Positions 1-9,142 are shown, counted from the stretch's first letter. The stretch: DNA of 64,000 nt from Actinomycetales bacterium UBA1383 (GCA_002305415.1 DBQX01000022.1:13484-77483); one strand, 5' to 3'. Notes: generated by a model from the sequence alone, not told the origin. Numbers and translations are program-made.

Positions 1-375
1 ATCCCGGCCGGCCTCCTCGACCACGACGGCGAGGACTACCTCGCCGCGGCGGCGCGCGAGCTCGCGGAGGAGGCCGATCTCGGTGCGCGCGACTGGCACG
101 TCCTCGCCGACATCTTCTGCACCCCCGGAGGGTCGAATGAGTCGCTGCGGGTCTACCTCGCCCGCGACCTCGAGGTGGTGGAACACGACTTCGAGCGGGT
201 GGAGGAGGAGGCCGAGATGGAACTGCGGTGGGTGTCGCTCGACGACGCCATCGCGGCGGTCATGGAGGGCCGGATCCACAGCCCGTCAGCGACGGTCGGC
301 ATCCTCGCCGCCGCCCAGGCCCGAGCCGCCGGGTATCAGGGCCTGCGCGCCGCCGACAGCCCCTGGATGCGCTGA
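1..375 (+). CDS. ADP-ribose pyrophosphatase, Nudix family (3' part)
   Basis: This is the C-terminal 124 residues of a Nudix hydrolase whose 5' end lies before the window. The frame opens inside the Nudix box: PAGLLD is followed by an acidic residue and then ARELAEEA, matching the REUxEE core that binds the catalytic Mg or Mn ion. The proline-alanine-glycine lead-in is typical of ADP-ribose pyrophosphatases of the Rv1700 type, which split ADP-ribose into AMP and ribose 5-phosphate. This substrate assignment is by family resemblance. The gene ends with TGA and overlaps the convergent ctaA by about 40 bases, so the last codons are antisense to the end of ctaA. Confidence 0.85.
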   Translation: MPAGLLDHDGEDYLAAAARELAEEADLGARDWHVLADIFCTPGGSNESLRVYLARDLEVVEHDFERVEEEAEMELRWVSLDDAIAAVMEGRIHSPSATVGILAAAQARAAGYQGLRAADSPWMR

Positions 376-1295
376 GGTCCCGGCGGCAGCGGGAGGCGCG
401 GCCACAGGCCCGTGATCGACATCGTGAGCGCGGCGACGAGCAGCGCGCTCAGCAGCATGTGGACCGCCACGAGCGCTTCGGGCAGACCGGTGAAGTACTG
501 GACGTACCCCACGAGCCCCTGCGCCACGGTGACCGCGATGACGCCCGACCACCGGCGCCAGCCGAGGCCGTGCCGCGTCCCGGCGACCGCGGTCGCGGCG
601 AGGACGCCCACGAAGAGCCAGGCGAGCCCCGAGTGCACGCGCGTCACCAGCACCGGGTCGAGGGCGAACCGCGCGGGCGCGGTCGCGTCGCCCGAGTGCG
701 GGCCCGTTCCGGTGGTCACCACCCCGGCGACCATGAGCGCGGCCCCGACGACGGCGAGCGCGGTCACCAGGCGCGGGAGCTGGCCGGGTGGCGGCGTCGC
801 CGGTCCGTCCGGCTGCCGCAGCCGGGCCACCAGGTAGGCGCTCACCGCGACGAGCGCGAGCGAGATGTACATGTGCGAGCCGACGATCGCGGGATGCAGG
901 TCCGCGAGCACGGAAAGACCGCCGATCACCGCCTGGGCGAGGATCAGCAGGAGGACCACGCGCGCCAGCCGGCGGAACACGGGGGGACGGGAACGCACGG
1001 ACTCGCGGCGATGCACCGCCCACAGGAGCGCGAGGCTGATGACGGTGAGCACGCCGGTGAGGGTGCGGTTCCCGAACTCGATGAACGGGTGGATGCTGGC
1101 CGCCTCGTGGAACACCGGGGTGAAGCTCCCCGGCTCGCACATGGGCCACGTGGAGCAGCCGAGCCCGGACCCGGTGAGGCGCACCAGGCCGCCCGTGACG
1201 ATGATCCCCACCTGGGCGGCGAGGTTCGCCCAGGCGAGGCGGCGCGTGAGGGTGTCGGCGAGCGGGTCCACGATCCTCAACTTACCTAATCCCAT
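336..1295 (-). CDS. ctaA: Heme A synthase, CtaA/COX15 family
   Basis: The 319-residue integral membrane protein oxidises the C8 methyl of heme O to give heme A for aa3-type cytochrome oxidase. It shows about eight hydrophobic segments. Heme-ligand histidines sit in EAASIHPFIEFGNR, SHMYISLAL, TRVHSGLAWL and VAVHMLLSALL, the paired-histidine layout of COX15. A conserved pair of cysteines near residue 60 (GLGCSTWPMCEPG) also fits Gram-positive CtaA. I chose the ATG at 1295 because it overlaps the preceding ABC permease stop by ten bases; a longer frame from 1337 would add an unlikely GC-rich extension. Placement beside an ABC exporter and sufR matches M. tuberculosis Rv1456c. Confidence 0.92.
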   Translation of the reverse strand: MGLGKLRIVDPLADTLTRRLAWANLAAQVGIIVTGGLVRLTGSGLGCSTWPMCEPGSFTPVFHEAASIHPFIEFGNRTLTGVLTVISLALLWAVHRRESVRSRPPVFRRLARVVLLLILAQAVIGGLSVLADLHPAIVGSHMYISLALVAVSAYLVARLRQPDGPATPPPGQLPRLVTALAVVGAALMVAGVVTTGTGPHSGDATAPARFALDPVLVTRVHSGLAWLFVGVLAATAVAGTRHGLGWRRWSGVIAVTVAQGLVGYVQYFTGLPEALVAVHMLLSALLVAALTMSITGLWPRLPLPPGPQRIQGLSAARRP

Positions 1296-1990
1296 CGCAG
1301 CGTGCGGCGGGCGAGCAGGCCCAGCACCACCGCCCACAACGCGAGGACCGCGGCGGCCGGCACGTCGGCCTCTCCGGCGGTCGCCGCGCGGAGACCCTCA
1401 CCGAGGGCTCCGGGAGGCAGGAAGCGCAGCCAGGAGCCCTCCGGGAGCGGCAGCAGGGCCCCACCGGCCACGAAGAGGAGCCAGAGGAGGTTGGCCAGGG
1501 CCAGGACCGCCTCGGCCCGCAGCGTGCCGCCCACCAGCACCGCCAGGCCGACGAAGGCGGCCGTGCCGAGCGCGAGGAACAGTGCGAGGAGCCCCACGCC
1601 CGCCGGGGACGTCCCGGTCCAGCCGAGCAGTGCCGCGAGCGCGGCCAGGACCACGCTCTGCGCGACGACCAGGACGACGACCGCGACTGCCTTCCCGCGC
1701 ACGAGACCTCCCGGTCCGAGTGGTGTGGTGGCGAGCATCCGCAGCACCCCCCAGCGTCGGTCGAAGGCCAGCAGGATCGCCTGCGAGGTGAAGGCGCTGG
1801 AGAGCACCGCCATCGCGAGGGTCCCCGCGAGGGCGGACGCGGCCACGGGAGAGGGCAGGGCGATGACGGGGAGGCGTACGAGGGCGACGAGTGCCAGGAC
1901 GGGCAGGCCGAAGCTGACCAGCAGCTGCTCCCCGTTCCGCAGGATGGCGCGCAGCTCCCAGCGGGCCTGGGCGACGGTGTGCCGCATCAT
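1286..1990 (-). CDS. ABC-2 type transporter permease
   Basis: A 234-residue protein with about six membrane segments, beginning with a short cytoplasmic amphipathic stretch (HTVAQARWELRAILRNGEQ) typical of ABC-2 export permeases. It presumably pairs with the ATPase encoded just upstream, 23 bases away on the same strand. The substrate is not evident; the orthologous M. tuberculosis Rv1457c-Rv1458c pair is annotated only as an antibiotic-type exporter. The start may be the first or second of two adjacent ATG codons. Its stop overlaps the ctaA start, so exporter and heme A synthase are probably co-translated; a role linked to heme or respiratory assembly is an inference from that context. Confidence 0.85.
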   Translation of the reverse strand: MMRHTVAQARWELRAILRNGEQLLVSFGLPVLALVALVRLPVIALPSPVAASALAGTLAMAVLSSAFTSQAILLAFDRRWGVLRMLATTPLGPGGLVRGKAVAVVVLVVAQSVVLAALAALLGWTGTSPAGVGLLALFLALGTAAFVGLAVLVGGTLRAEAVLALANLLWLLFVAGGALLPLPEGSWLRFLPPGALGEGLRAATAGEADVPAAAVLALWAVVLGLLARRTLRWD

Positions 1991-2013
1991 TCGGTGTCCC
2001 GGGTGAGGTCCAG

Positions 2014-2892
2014 TTACACCGACTCGAGGGTCCGGCGCGCCAGCGTGAACCGGGCGCCGGACTCGCCGGCGGCCGCGAGCGCGCCCGCCAGCTCGTGCGT
2101 CGTCGCGACGTCGGCGTGCGGGAGGAGGGCGGTCACCACGCCGTCGGCTGACACCTGGCAGGGGGCGAATCGCGCCACCACGCCCGCAGCCCGGGCCGGG
2201 TCCGCGAGGGCCGCCAGGGTCAGTGTGTGGCCGTGGGCGAGTTCCGGCACGCTGCCGGCGGCCACCACGTGACCGCCGTCGAGGATCACGACGTGATCGG
2301 CGAGCTCCTCAGCCTCGGCGATGTGGTGCGTGGTCAGCACGACGGCGGCACCCCCGTCCCGATGGGTTCGGAGCAGCTCCCAGGCGTCGCGGCGGGCGTG
2401 CGGGTCGACACCGGAGGATGGCTCGTCGAGGAACGCCAGGCGGGGACGTCCCACGAGGGCGCACGCGACGGCGAGGCGCTGGCGCTGGCCGCCGGACAGG
2501 TGCCGGACGGGCGTGTCCATCACGTCGGCCAGGGAGAGCGCGCCGACCAGGGAGTCGAGATCGGCGGGATGGCGGTGCAGGGACGCGACGTGCTGCAGGA
2601 CCTGCCGCGCGCGCGGGGCCATGGGCAGTCCCCCCTGCTGCACCATCACGCCCACGTGCTCCCGCAACCACGGGTCGTTCGCCCGGGTGCGCGGCCGGCC
2701 GAGCACCACGATCTCCCCGGCGTCCGGGGTCCGCAGCCCGGTGCAGCACTCCAGCGTCGTGGTCTTGCCCGCTCCGTTGCGCCCGAGGACCGCGGTGATC
2801 CGGCCGGCGTCCGCGTGAAATGAGACACCGTCCGCGGCCCGGCGCTGCCCGTACGTCTTCGTCAGTCCACGTACGCGCAGGGCCTCGTCCAC
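2014..2892 (-). CDS. ABC transporter ATP-binding protein (exporter type)
   Basis: A single nucleotide-binding domain of 292 residues. Walker A is GRNGAGKTT (about residues 36-44), the signature is LSGGQRQRLAVA, Walker B ends LAFLDEPSSGVD, and the switch histidine lies in LTTHH. The roughly 75 residues after the ATPase core resemble the accessory C-terminal part seen in DrrA-like exporters. It heads the minus-strand operon ATPase-permease-ctaA and is divergent from sufR, with a 113-base shared regulatory region. Function as energiser of the neighbouring ABC-2 permease is certain in kind; the transported compound is unknown. Confidence 0.92.
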   Translation of the reverse strand: MDEALRVRGLTKTYGQRRAADGVSFHADAGRITAVLGRNGAGKTTTLECCTGLRTPDAGEIVVLGRPRTRANDPWLREHVGVMVQQGGLPMAPRARQVLQHVASLHRHPADLDSLVGALSLADVMDTPVRHLSGGQRQRLAVACALVGRPRLAFLDEPSSGVDPHARRDAWELLRTHRDGGAAVVLTTHHIAEAEELADHVVILDGGHVVAAGSVPELAHGHTLTLAALADPARAAGVVARFAPCQVSADGVVTALLPHADVATTHELAGALAAAGESGARFTLARRTLESV

Positions 2893-2955
2893 GCCCCAAT
2901 CCTAGGGACGCGCTCCGTCTGTCCGCCCCGGGGACCGCTGCTTGCGGCGCGGGAA

Positions 2956-2979
2956 TTTTGAAACGACAATGTTGCTTAA
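2956..2979 (+). promoter_or_regulatory. Candidate SufR operator in the suf promoter
   Basis: In an A+T-rich island 27 bases upstream of sufR, AAAC and GTTG half-sites at 2961-2964 and 2971-2974 are separated by six bases. This differs by one base from the cyanobacterial SufR box CAAC-N6-GTTG. The wider inverted repeat is imperfect. A plausible -10 element (AATACT, 2978-2983) follows directly, so a bound repressor would block polymerase. The box fits autorepression by the adjacent SufR; binding is inferred. Confidence 0.5.
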
Positions 2980-3005
2980 TACTGGGGACGGGCAGAGGAG
3001 GTGCG

Positions 3006-3698
3006 ATGGACGAGGGGCTGGCAACCCACGAGGACACCACGCGCATGCGCATCCTCGACCTCGTCGTCACCCTCGGGCCCGTCTCCTCCGCGGAGCTCGC
3101 CCAGCAGCTCGGGCTCACGGCGGCCGGCATCCGGCGCCACATCGGGTCCCTGGAGGCGGACGGACTGGTGACCAGCCACGAGCCGGCGCTGCTGGGGACG
3201 CCGCGCCGGGGCCGGCCCGCGCGCCACTACATCGCGACCGACAGCGGGCGGGATAGACTCGGCGGGGCCTACTCGGACCTCGCGACGGCGGTCCTGGAGT
3301 TCCTTGAGGACCACGGTGGGCCACCTGCCGTCGAGGAGTTCGCGCTCACCCGGGTGGAGGACATCACCCGGCGGTACGAGATCCCGGTCCGGGCGGCGGG
3401 CGAGGACCCACGCTCACGTGCCGAGGCGCTCGCCGTGGCACTGTCGCGGGATGGCTTCGCGGCCACGGTCCGTGGAGTCGGGCCGGCGGGGCACGCGATC
3501 CAGCTCTGCCAGGGACACTGCCCCGTCCTCAAGGTCGCCCAGCGCTTCCCCCACCTGTGCGACGCCGAACTGCAGGCCTTCGCCCGCCTCCTTGGCACCC
3601 ACGTGCAGCGGCTGGCCACCCTCGCGGAGGGCGAGCACGTCTGCACCACCCACATCCCCCTGACCGTCCGTTCCCGCTTCCCGGAAGGAACCCCATGA
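3006..3698 (+). CDS. sufR: SufR-like iron-sulfur-sensing transcriptional regulator
   Basis: A 230-residue DeoR/ArsR-like winged-helix protein. The N-terminal helix-turn-helix spans about residues 15-58 ([19 protein letters not shown]). Four cysteines at 168, 172, 185 and 213 (motifs LCQGHC, HLC, HVC) supply the ligands expected for a regulatory iron-sulfur cluster as in SufR and Rv1460. In that family the holo form represses suf genes and cluster loss under iron starvation or oxidative stress derepresses them. The ATG at 3006 has a GAGGAG ribosome site six bases ahead. The stop overlaps the sufB start (ATGA), which makes it the first gene of the suf operon. Confidence 0.93.
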   Translation: MDEGLATHEDTTRMRILDLVVTLGPVSSAELAQQLGLTAAGIRRHIGSLEADGLVTSHEPALLGTPRRGRPARHYIATDSGRDRLGGAYSDLATAVLEFLEDHGGPPAVEEFALTRVEDITRRYEIPVRAAGEDPRSRAEALAVALSRDGFAATVRGVGPAGHAIQLCQGHCPVLKVAQRFPHLCDAELQAFARLLGTHVQRLATLAEGEHVCTTHIPLTVRSRFPEGTP

Positions 3699-5137
3699 CC
3701 TCTCCCACCCCGGCGACGAAGGCCGCGCCCCTGTCGCAGGAAGAGACGATCGCCTCGATCGGCCACTACAGCTACGGCTGGCACGACCCTGACGTCGCGG
3801 GCGCGTCGGCGCGCCGCGGGCTGAACGAGGACGTGGTCCGTGACATCTCGGCGCTGAAGGGCGAGCCGGAGTGGATGCTGCGCCGTCGCCTCCGTGGCCT
3901 GAAGCTCTTCGAGAAGAAGCCCCTGCCGCAGTGGGGTGCCGACCTGACCGGCATCGACTTCGACACCATCAAGTACTTCGTCCGCTCCACCGAGAAGCAG
4001 GCCACCACGTGGGACGAACTGCCGGAGGACATCAAGCGCACCTACGACCGTCTCGGGATCCCGGAGGCCGAGAAGCAGCGGCTGGTGGCGGGCGTGGCCG
4101 CCCAGTACGAGTCGGAGGTGGTCTACCACCAGATCCAGGAGGAGCTCGAGGCCCAGGGCGTCATCTTCCTGGACACCGACACGGGCCTCAAGGAGCACCC
4201 GGAGATCTTCGAGGAGTACTTCGGCACGGTCATCCCGGTGGGCGACAACAAGTTCGCGTCCCTGAACACGGCGGTCTGGTCCGGTGGCTCGTTCGTGTAC
4301 GTGCCGCCGGGCGTGCACGTCGAGATCCCGCTCCAGGCCTACTTCCGGATCAACACCGAGAACATGGGGCAGTTCGAGCGCACCCTGATCATCGCGGACG
4401 AGGGCTCCTACGTGCACTACGTCGAGGGTTGCACCGCGCCGATCTACTCCTCGGACTCGCTGCACTCCGCGGTGGTGGAGATCATCGTGAAGAAGGACGC
4501 CCGCGTCCGGTACACCACCATCCAGAACTGGTCCACGAACGTCTACAACCTGGTGACCAAGCGCGCCACCGTCGAGGCGGGCGGCACCATGGAGTGGGTG
4601 GACGGCAACATCGGGTCCAAGGTGACCATGAAGTACCCGGCCGTGTACCTCATGGGCGAGCACGCCCGCGGCGAGACCCTCTCCATCGCGTTCGCGGGTG
4701 AGGGCCAGCACCAGGACACGGGGTCGAAGATGGTGCACCTGGCGCCCCACACCTCGTCGTCGATCATCTCGAAGTCCGTGGCCCGCGGCGGCGGCCGTGC
4801 CTCCTACCGCGGTCTCGTCCAGGTGATGGAGACGGCGCCGCACTCGAAGTCGAACGTGCTGTGCGACGCCCTCCTCGTGGACACCATCTCCCGCTCCGAC
4901 ACCTATCCGTACGTCGACGTCCGGGTGGACGACGTCGAGATGGGGCACGAGGCCACCGTCTCGAAGGTGTCCGAGGAGCAGCTGTTCTACCTGATGAGCC
5001 GTGGGCTCGAGGAGACCGAGGCGATGGCGATGATCGTGCGGGGCTTCGTCGAGCCCATCGCGCGCGAGCTCCCGATGGAGTACGCCCTCGAACTGAACCG
5101 GCTCATCGAGCTGCAGATGGAAGGAGCGGTCGGCTGA
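3695..5137 (+). CDS. sufB: Fe-S cluster assembly protein SufB
   Basis: A 480-residue subunit of the SufBC2D scaffold, where new clusters are built before transfer to apoproteins. The beta-helical SufB/SufD core is recognisable throughout, with conserved stretches [32 protein letters not shown] and [12 protein letters not shown]. The start at ATG 3695 overlaps the sufR stop and is served by GGAAGGA at 3682-3688; a longer in-frame extension exists but is antisense-like arginine/proline-rich sequence. No intein is present, unlike the M. tuberculosis orthologue. It acts in the cytoplasm with SufC and SufD encoded downstream. Confidence 0.97.
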   Translation: MTSPTPATKAAPLSQEETIASIGHYSYGWHDPDVAGASARRGLNEDVVRDISALKGEPEWMLRRRLRGLKLFEKKPLPQWGADLTGIDFDTIKYFVRSTEKQATTWDELPEDIKRTYDRLGIPEAEKQRLVAGVAAQYESEVVYHQIQEELEAQGVIFLDTDTGLKEHPEIFEEYFGTVIPVGDNKFASLNTAVWSGGSFVYVPPGVHVEIPLQAYFRINTENMGQFERTLIIADEGSYVHYVEGCTAPIYSSDSLHSAVVEIIVKKDARVRYTTIQNWSTNVYNLVTKRATVEAGGTMEWVDGNIGSKVTMKYPAVYLMGEHARGETLSIAFAGEGQHQDTGSKMVHLAPHTSSSIISKSVARGGGRASYRGLVQVMETAPHSKSNVLCDALLVDTISRSDTYPYVDVRVDDVEMGHEATVSKVSEEQLFYLMSRGLEETEAMAMIVRGFVEPIARELPMEYALELNRLIELQMEGAVG

Positions 5138-6309
5138 TGGAGGCGACCACACTGGATCACTCGCGCGCCGCCCTCGTGGGCGCGCACTCCCACGGGGCCA
5201 TCCCGCAGGTGGACCGGGCGGAGCGGCCGGCATCCTTCGACGTCGCCGCCTTCGCCTTCCCGACCGGCCGGGAGGAGGAGTGGCGCTTCACCCCGGTGGA
5301 GACCCTCATCGAACTGATGGACCCCTCCGGGCCGGCCGCGCGGCTCCGACTGGACGCCGTCGTCCCCGATGGCGTCACCCTCGACGAGCTCCTCCCTGAC
5401 GAGGCGCGCGCCCGGTCCCCGTTCCCGCCCGGTGACCGGCCGGCGGCGGTCGCGGTCGCCGCGTCGGGGGGCGCCCTGCACGTGGACGTGCCCGCGGGCT
5501 GGAGCGGGGACCCCGTCACGCTCACGCTCACGGGTGACGGCGGCCGGGTCTTCGGCCACCTCGCGGTCGAGGTGGGTCCCAACGCGAACGCGGTGGTGGT
5601 GCTGCGCCACGTCGGCACGGCCCGCTACTCCGCCCGTGTCGACCTGACCGTCGGGGAGGGCGCCCACGTCACCTTCGTCACCCTGCAGGAGTGGGACGAC
5701 GACGCGGTCCACCTCGCGGAGAACGCTGTCGCCGTGGCCAAGGACGCGACCGTCAAGCACGTCGTCGTGACGCTGGGCGGCGCGCTGGCACGCGTCAACA
5801 CCTCGGCGCGCTTCACGGGGAGGGGAGCCACCCTCGAGCTGCTCGGCCTCTACTTCACGGATGCCGGCCAGCACCAGGAACACCGGTTGTTCGTGGACCA
5901 CGCCGTGCCCTCCTGCGTCTCCCGCGCCACGTACAAGGGTGCGCTGCAGGGCGAGGGTGCCCACTCCGTGTGGGTCGGCGACGTCCTGATCCGCAAGGAG
6001 GCCGAGGGCACCGACACGTACGAGCTCAACCGCAACCTCGTCCTCACCGAGGGCGCCCGGGCCGACTCGGTGCCGAACCTGGAGATCGAGACCGGCGAGA
6101 TCGAGGGGGCCGGCCACGCGTCGGCCACCGGGCGGTTCGACGACGAGCAGCTCTTCTACCTGCGCGCACGCGGCATCCCGGAGGCCGAGGCCAGACGCCT
6201 CGTCGTCCGCGGGTTCTTCGCGGAGCTCATCGCGCAGATCGGGCTGCCCGACCTGCAGGAGCGCCTCATGGACGCCGTGGAGGCCGAGCTCGGGCGGATG
6301 CCCGCATGA
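5137..6309 (+). CDS. sufD: Fe-S cluster assembly protein SufD
   Basis: A 390-residue paralogue of SufB that completes the SufBC2D complex. The C-terminal half keeps the SufB/D fold, with motifs HQEHRLFVDHAVP, SRATYKGALQGEGAHSVWVGDVLIR, TYELNRNLVLTEGARADSVPNLEIE and the family-typical ARGIPEAEARRLVVRGFF near the C terminus. The N-terminal region carries GREEEWRFTP, a SufD hallmark. ATG 5137 overlaps the sufB TGA by one base, implying translational coupling. It has no catalytic role of its own; with SufC it is thought to gate iron entry to the complex. Confidence 0.96.
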   Translation: MEATTLDHSRAALVGAHSHGAIPQVDRAERPASFDVAAFAFPTGREEEWRFTPVETLIELMDPSGPAARLRLDAVVPDGVTLDELLPDEARARSPFPPGDRPAAVAVAASGGALHVDVPAGWSGDPVTLTLTGDGGRVFGHLAVEVGPNANAVVVLRHVGTARYSARVDLTVGEGAHVTFVTLQEWDDDAVHLAENAVAVAKDATVKHVVVTLGGALARVNTSARFTGRGATLELLGLYFTDAGQHQEHRLFVDHAVPSCVSRATYKGALQGEGAHSVWVGDVLIRKEAEGTDTYELNRNLVLTEGARADSVPNLEIETGEIEGAGHASATGRFDDEQLFYLRARGIPEAEARRLVVRGFFAELIAQIGLPDLQERLMDAVEAELGRMPA

Positions 6310-6629
6310 GCGCCCGGTTCGCGTGCGCGGTCGGGGACCTCGCCCCCGGAGAGGTGGCGCGCGTGGAGTTCCCGGGCCTCGCCGTCGCCGTGGTGCGGGA
6401 TGAGGACGGCGTCTTCCACGCGCTGGAGGACCGCTGCACCCACGGGAACGTCAACCTCTCCGACGGTGAGGTCGACGGCTGCACCATCGAGTGCTGGCTG
6501 CACGGCTCCACCTTCGACCTGCGCACCGGCAGGCCACTGTCCCTCCCCGCCACGAAGCCCGTCACCGTGTACCCCGTCACCGTGGCGGACGGGCGCGTGT
6601 TCGTGGACGCCCCCACCCCTACCACCTGA
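6306..6629 (+). CDS. Rieske-type [2Fe-2S] ferredoxin
   Basis: A 107-residue soluble Rieske protein. The cluster ligands are C44-T-H46 and C63-W-L-H66, the two-Cys two-His pattern. The length and lack of a membrane anchor match the small ferredoxin subunit of non-heme dioxygenases (NirD/BphF-like), which is commonly encoded inside actinobacterial suf operons. It may supply electrons for cluster assembly or repair; that is inferred from position only. ATG 6306 overlaps the sufD stop (ATGA), and an AAGGAAG site for sufC follows eleven bases after its end. Confidence 0.93.
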   Translation: MSARFACAVGDLAPGEVARVEFPGLAVAVVRDEDGVFHALEDRCTHGNVNLSDGEVDGCTIECWLHGSTFDLRTGRPLSLPATKPVTVYPVTVADGRVFVDAPTPTT

Positions 6630-6640
6630 GAAGGAAGAAC

Positions 6641-7399
6641 GTGTCGACACTCGAGATCAAGGACCTGCGGGTGCAGGTCGAGACCAACGAGGGCGCCAAG
6701 CAGATCCTGCGTGGCGTGAACCTCACGGTGAACTCCGGCGAGATCCACGCCATCATGGGCCCGAACGGCTCCGGGAAGTCCACTCTCGCGTACTCCATCG
6801 CCGGGCACCCCAAGTACGAGGTCACCGGTGGCGAGGTGCTCCTGGACGGGGAGAACCTCCTGGAGATGAGCGTGGACGAGCGCGCCCGTGCGGGACTGTT
6901 CCTCGCCATGCAGTACCCGGTCGAGGTGCCGGGCGTGACGGTCTCCAACTTCCTCCGCACCGCCAAGACCGCGCTCGACGGCGAGGCCCCGCCGCTGCGG
7001 CACTGGGTGAAGGAGGTCCGTGAGGCGATGAAGCGGCTGCGGATGGACCCGGAGATGGCACAGCGGGATGTCAACGCGGGCTTCTCCGGTGGTGAGAAGA
7101 AGCGCAACGAGATCCTCCAGCTCGAACTGCTGAAGCCCCGGTTCGCGGTGCTCGACGAGACCGACTCCGGTCTCGACGTCGACGCGCTGCGGATCGTCTC
7201 CGAGGGGGTGAACCGGGTCCACCGGACCACGGACGCCGGGATCATCCTCATCACCCACTACACCCGCATCCTGCAGTACATCCGGCCGGACTTCGTCCAC
7301 GTGTTCGTCGACGGCAGGGTCGCGGAGCAGGGCGGCCCCGAGCTCGCCGACCGGCTGGAGTCCGAGGGCTACGACCGCTACGTGGGCGCCGGCGTCTGA
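6641..7399 (+). CDS. sufC: Fe-S cluster assembly ATPase SufC
   Basis: A 252-residue ABC-type ATPase that binds SufB and SufD; it is not a transporter. Walker A is GPNGSGKST, the signature is FSGGEKKRNEI (the SufC form of LSGGQ), and Walker B is FAVLDETDSGLDVDAL, followed by the ITHYTRIL switch. The GTG at 6641 starts VSTLEIKDL and has AAGGAAG at 6631-6637, which decides the start over longer in-frame options. The gene abuts sufS with a TGATG overlap. ATP hydrolysis drives the conformational change that exposes the SufB-SufD interface for cluster formation. Confidence 0.97.
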   Translation: MSTLEIKDLRVQVETNEGAKQILRGVNLTVNSGEIHAIMGPNGSGKSTLAYSIAGHPKYEVTGGEVLLDGENLLEMSVDERARAGLFLAMQYPVEVPGVTVSNFLRTAKTALDGEAPPLRHWVKEVREAMKRLRMDPEMAQRDVNAGFSGGEKKRNEILQLELLKPRFAVLDETDSGLDVDALRIVSEGVNRVHRTTDAGIILITHYTRILQYIRPDFVHVFVDGRVAEQGGPELADRLESEGYDRYVGAGV

Positions 7400-8682
7400 T
7401 GATGGCGGTGCCGGGCCGGACGGGCTCACTGGATGCCGGTGAGCTCTCCGTGCGCGCCGACTTCCCGATCCTGGGCCGCACGGTCCGCGGGAAGCCGCTC
7501 GTGTACCTCGACTCCGCGGCCACCGCCCAGAAGCCGCGGGTGGTGATCGAGGCGGAGAAGACGTTCTACGAGCGCAGCAACGCCGCGGTGCACCGGGGCG
7601 CGCACGCGCTGGCGGAGGAGGCGACCGAGGTCTACGAGTCCGCCCGGGCGCACCTCGCCGCGTTCGTGGGCGGGCGACCGGACGAGCTGCTCTGGACGAA
7701 GAACGCCACCGAGGGGCTCAACGTCCTCGCCTACGCGCTGTTGAACGCGACCCTCGACGGCGGCCGGTTCGCGCTGCGTCCCGGGGATGAGATCGTCGTC
7801 ACGGAGGCGGAGCACCACTCCAACCTCGTGCCGTGGCAGCAGCTCGCGCGCCGGACCGGCGCCCGCTTCCGGTGGCTCCGCCTCCACGACGACGGTCGCA
7901 TCGACACGTCCAGCCTCGACGTGATCACCGAGCGGACCCGCGTGGTCGCGTTCACGCACGTGTCGAACGTCACTGGCGCGATCTCGCCGGTGTCCGAGAT
8001 CGTGGCGGCCGCCCGGGCCGTGGGCGCTCTCACGGTCCTGGACGCCTGCCAGTCCGCGCCCCACCTGCCCCTCGACGTGCGCGCCCTCGGTGTCGACGCC
8101 GTGGCGATCTCCGGGCACAAGCTGCTCGGTCCCACCGGCGTGGGTGCCGTGTGGGTCCGTGCCGACGTGCTCGCGGACCTCCCGCCGGTGATCACGGGCG
8201 GTTCGACCGTCCAGGTCGTGACGATGGAGGAGACGAGCTTCATGCCCCCGCCGGCCCGGTTCGAGGGCGGCACCCAGATGATCGCCCAGATCGCGGGCCT
8301 GGACGCCGCGATCGGCTATCTCGAGGGCCTCGGCATGGAGCGGGTCGCCGCCCACGAGGCCGGCCTCACGGAGCGGCTGGTCCAGGGAGTGGGCGCCGTC
8401 GACGGCGTCCGCATCCTCGGGCCGGCGAGTGCCGGGGGCCGGGTGGGACTGGTCGCGTTCGACGTCGACGGGGTGCATCCGCACGACGTCTCCCAGGTGC
8501 TGGACGACGACGGCATCGCGATACGGGTGGGCCACCACTGCGCCCAGCCGGTGCACCGGCGGCTGGGTGTGCACGCCTCCGCCCGGGCATCCGTGGCGGT
8601 CTACAACACCCTCGACGACGTAGACTTCTTCGTCGAGAGGCTTGCCCGCGTGAGGGGGTTCTTCGGGGTGACGAATGGCTGA
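7399..8682 (+). CDS. sufS: Cysteine desulfurase SufS
   Basis: A 427-residue class V PLP-dependent aminotransferase-fold enzyme that converts cysteine to alanine and passes persulfide to SufU. The PLP lysine lies in ISGHKLLGPTGVGA, the catalytic cysteine in VGHHCAQPVHRRLG near the C terminus, and AEHHSNLVPW gives the cofactor-stacking histidine. The start is ATG 7399 or the adjacent ATG 7402, overlapping the sufC stop. The N terminus carries about 20 extra residues before DFPILGRTVRGKPLVYLDSAAT, the usual beginning of the domain. The 3' end overlaps sufU by eight bases. Confidence 0.97.
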   Translation: MMAVPGRTGSLDAGELSVRADFPILGRTVRGKPLVYLDSAATAQKPRVVIEAEKTFYERSNAAVHRGAHALAEEATEVYESARAHLAAFVGGRPDELLWTKNATEGLNVLAYALLNATLDGGRFALRPGDEIVVTEAEHHSNLVPWQQLARRTGARFRWLRLHDDGRIDTSSLDVITERTRVVAFTHVSNVTGAISPVSEIVAAARAVGALTVLDACQSAPHLPLDVRALGVDAVAISGHKLLGPTGVGAVWVRADVLADLPPVITGGSTVQVVTMEETSFMPPPARFEGGTQMIAQIAGLDAAIGYLEGLGMERVAAHEAGLTERLVQGVGAVDGVRILGPASAGGRVGLVAFDVDGVHPHDVSQVLDDDGIAIRVGHHCAQPVHRRLGVHASARASVAVYNTLDDVDFFVERLARVRGFFGVTNG

Positions 8683-9142
8683 CCTGGAACAGCTCTACCA
8701 GCAGGTGATCATGGACCACGCCCGCTCCCGCCACGGGTCCGGGCTCCTCGAGGACTGGGACGGCGAGTCCGTCCAGGTCAATCCGACGTGCGGGGACCAG
8801 GTCCGCCTCCGTGTCCGGCTGGACCGTACCGCCGCACCCCGGGTCGCCGCCATCGGGTGGGAGGGGCAGGGATGCTCGATCTCGATGGCATCGCTCTCGC
8901 TGATGCACGATCTCGCCGTGGGCCGCACGCTCGCCGAGGTGGACGAGCTGAACGAACTCTTCCTCGAGATGATGCACACGCGCGGTGGCTTCGACGAGGA
9001 CAAGGCGGACCGCCTCGAGGACGCGGCCGCCCTCGAGGGCGTCTCTCGGTTCCCGGCGCGCGTCAAGTGTGCCCTGCTCGGCTGGATGGCCCTGCGTGCC
9101 GCCATCGCGCACGCCCTCGTGACCGATCCGGAGGATTCATGA
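8675..9142 (+). CDS. sufU: Fe-S assembly sulfur-transfer protein SufU
   Basis: A 155-residue IscU-fold protein that accepts sulfur from SufS. The zinc and sulfur-accepting ligands are visible as C39-G-D41, C67 (GQGCSISMAS) and C132 (VKCALLGW), and the region between the second and third cysteines contains the Gram-positive SufU insertion of about 20 residues. This supports SufU, a zinc-dependent sulfurtransferase, over scaffold IscU. The gene overlaps sufS by eight bases and sufT by four, so it is translated as part of the same operon. Confidence 0.96.
   Translation: MADLEQLYQQVIMDHARSRHGSGLLEDWDGESVQVNPTCGDQVRLRVRLDRTAAPRVAAIGWEGQGCSISMASLSLMHDLAVGRTLAEVDELNELFLEMMHTRGGFDEDKADRLEDAAALEGVSRFPARVKCALLGWMALRAAIAHALVTDPEDS

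Noticed and set aside
3557..3694. N-terminal extension of SufB
   Set aside because: It overlaps sufR in another frame and is Arg/Pro-rich; GGAAGGA places the start at 3695.
3269..5233. Long minus-strand open frame of about 650 codons antisense to sufB
   Set aside because: At this GC content antisense frames stay open by codon bias. The predicted protein is Arg/Gly/Val/Asp-rich with no motif, and sufB on the other strand is unmistakable.
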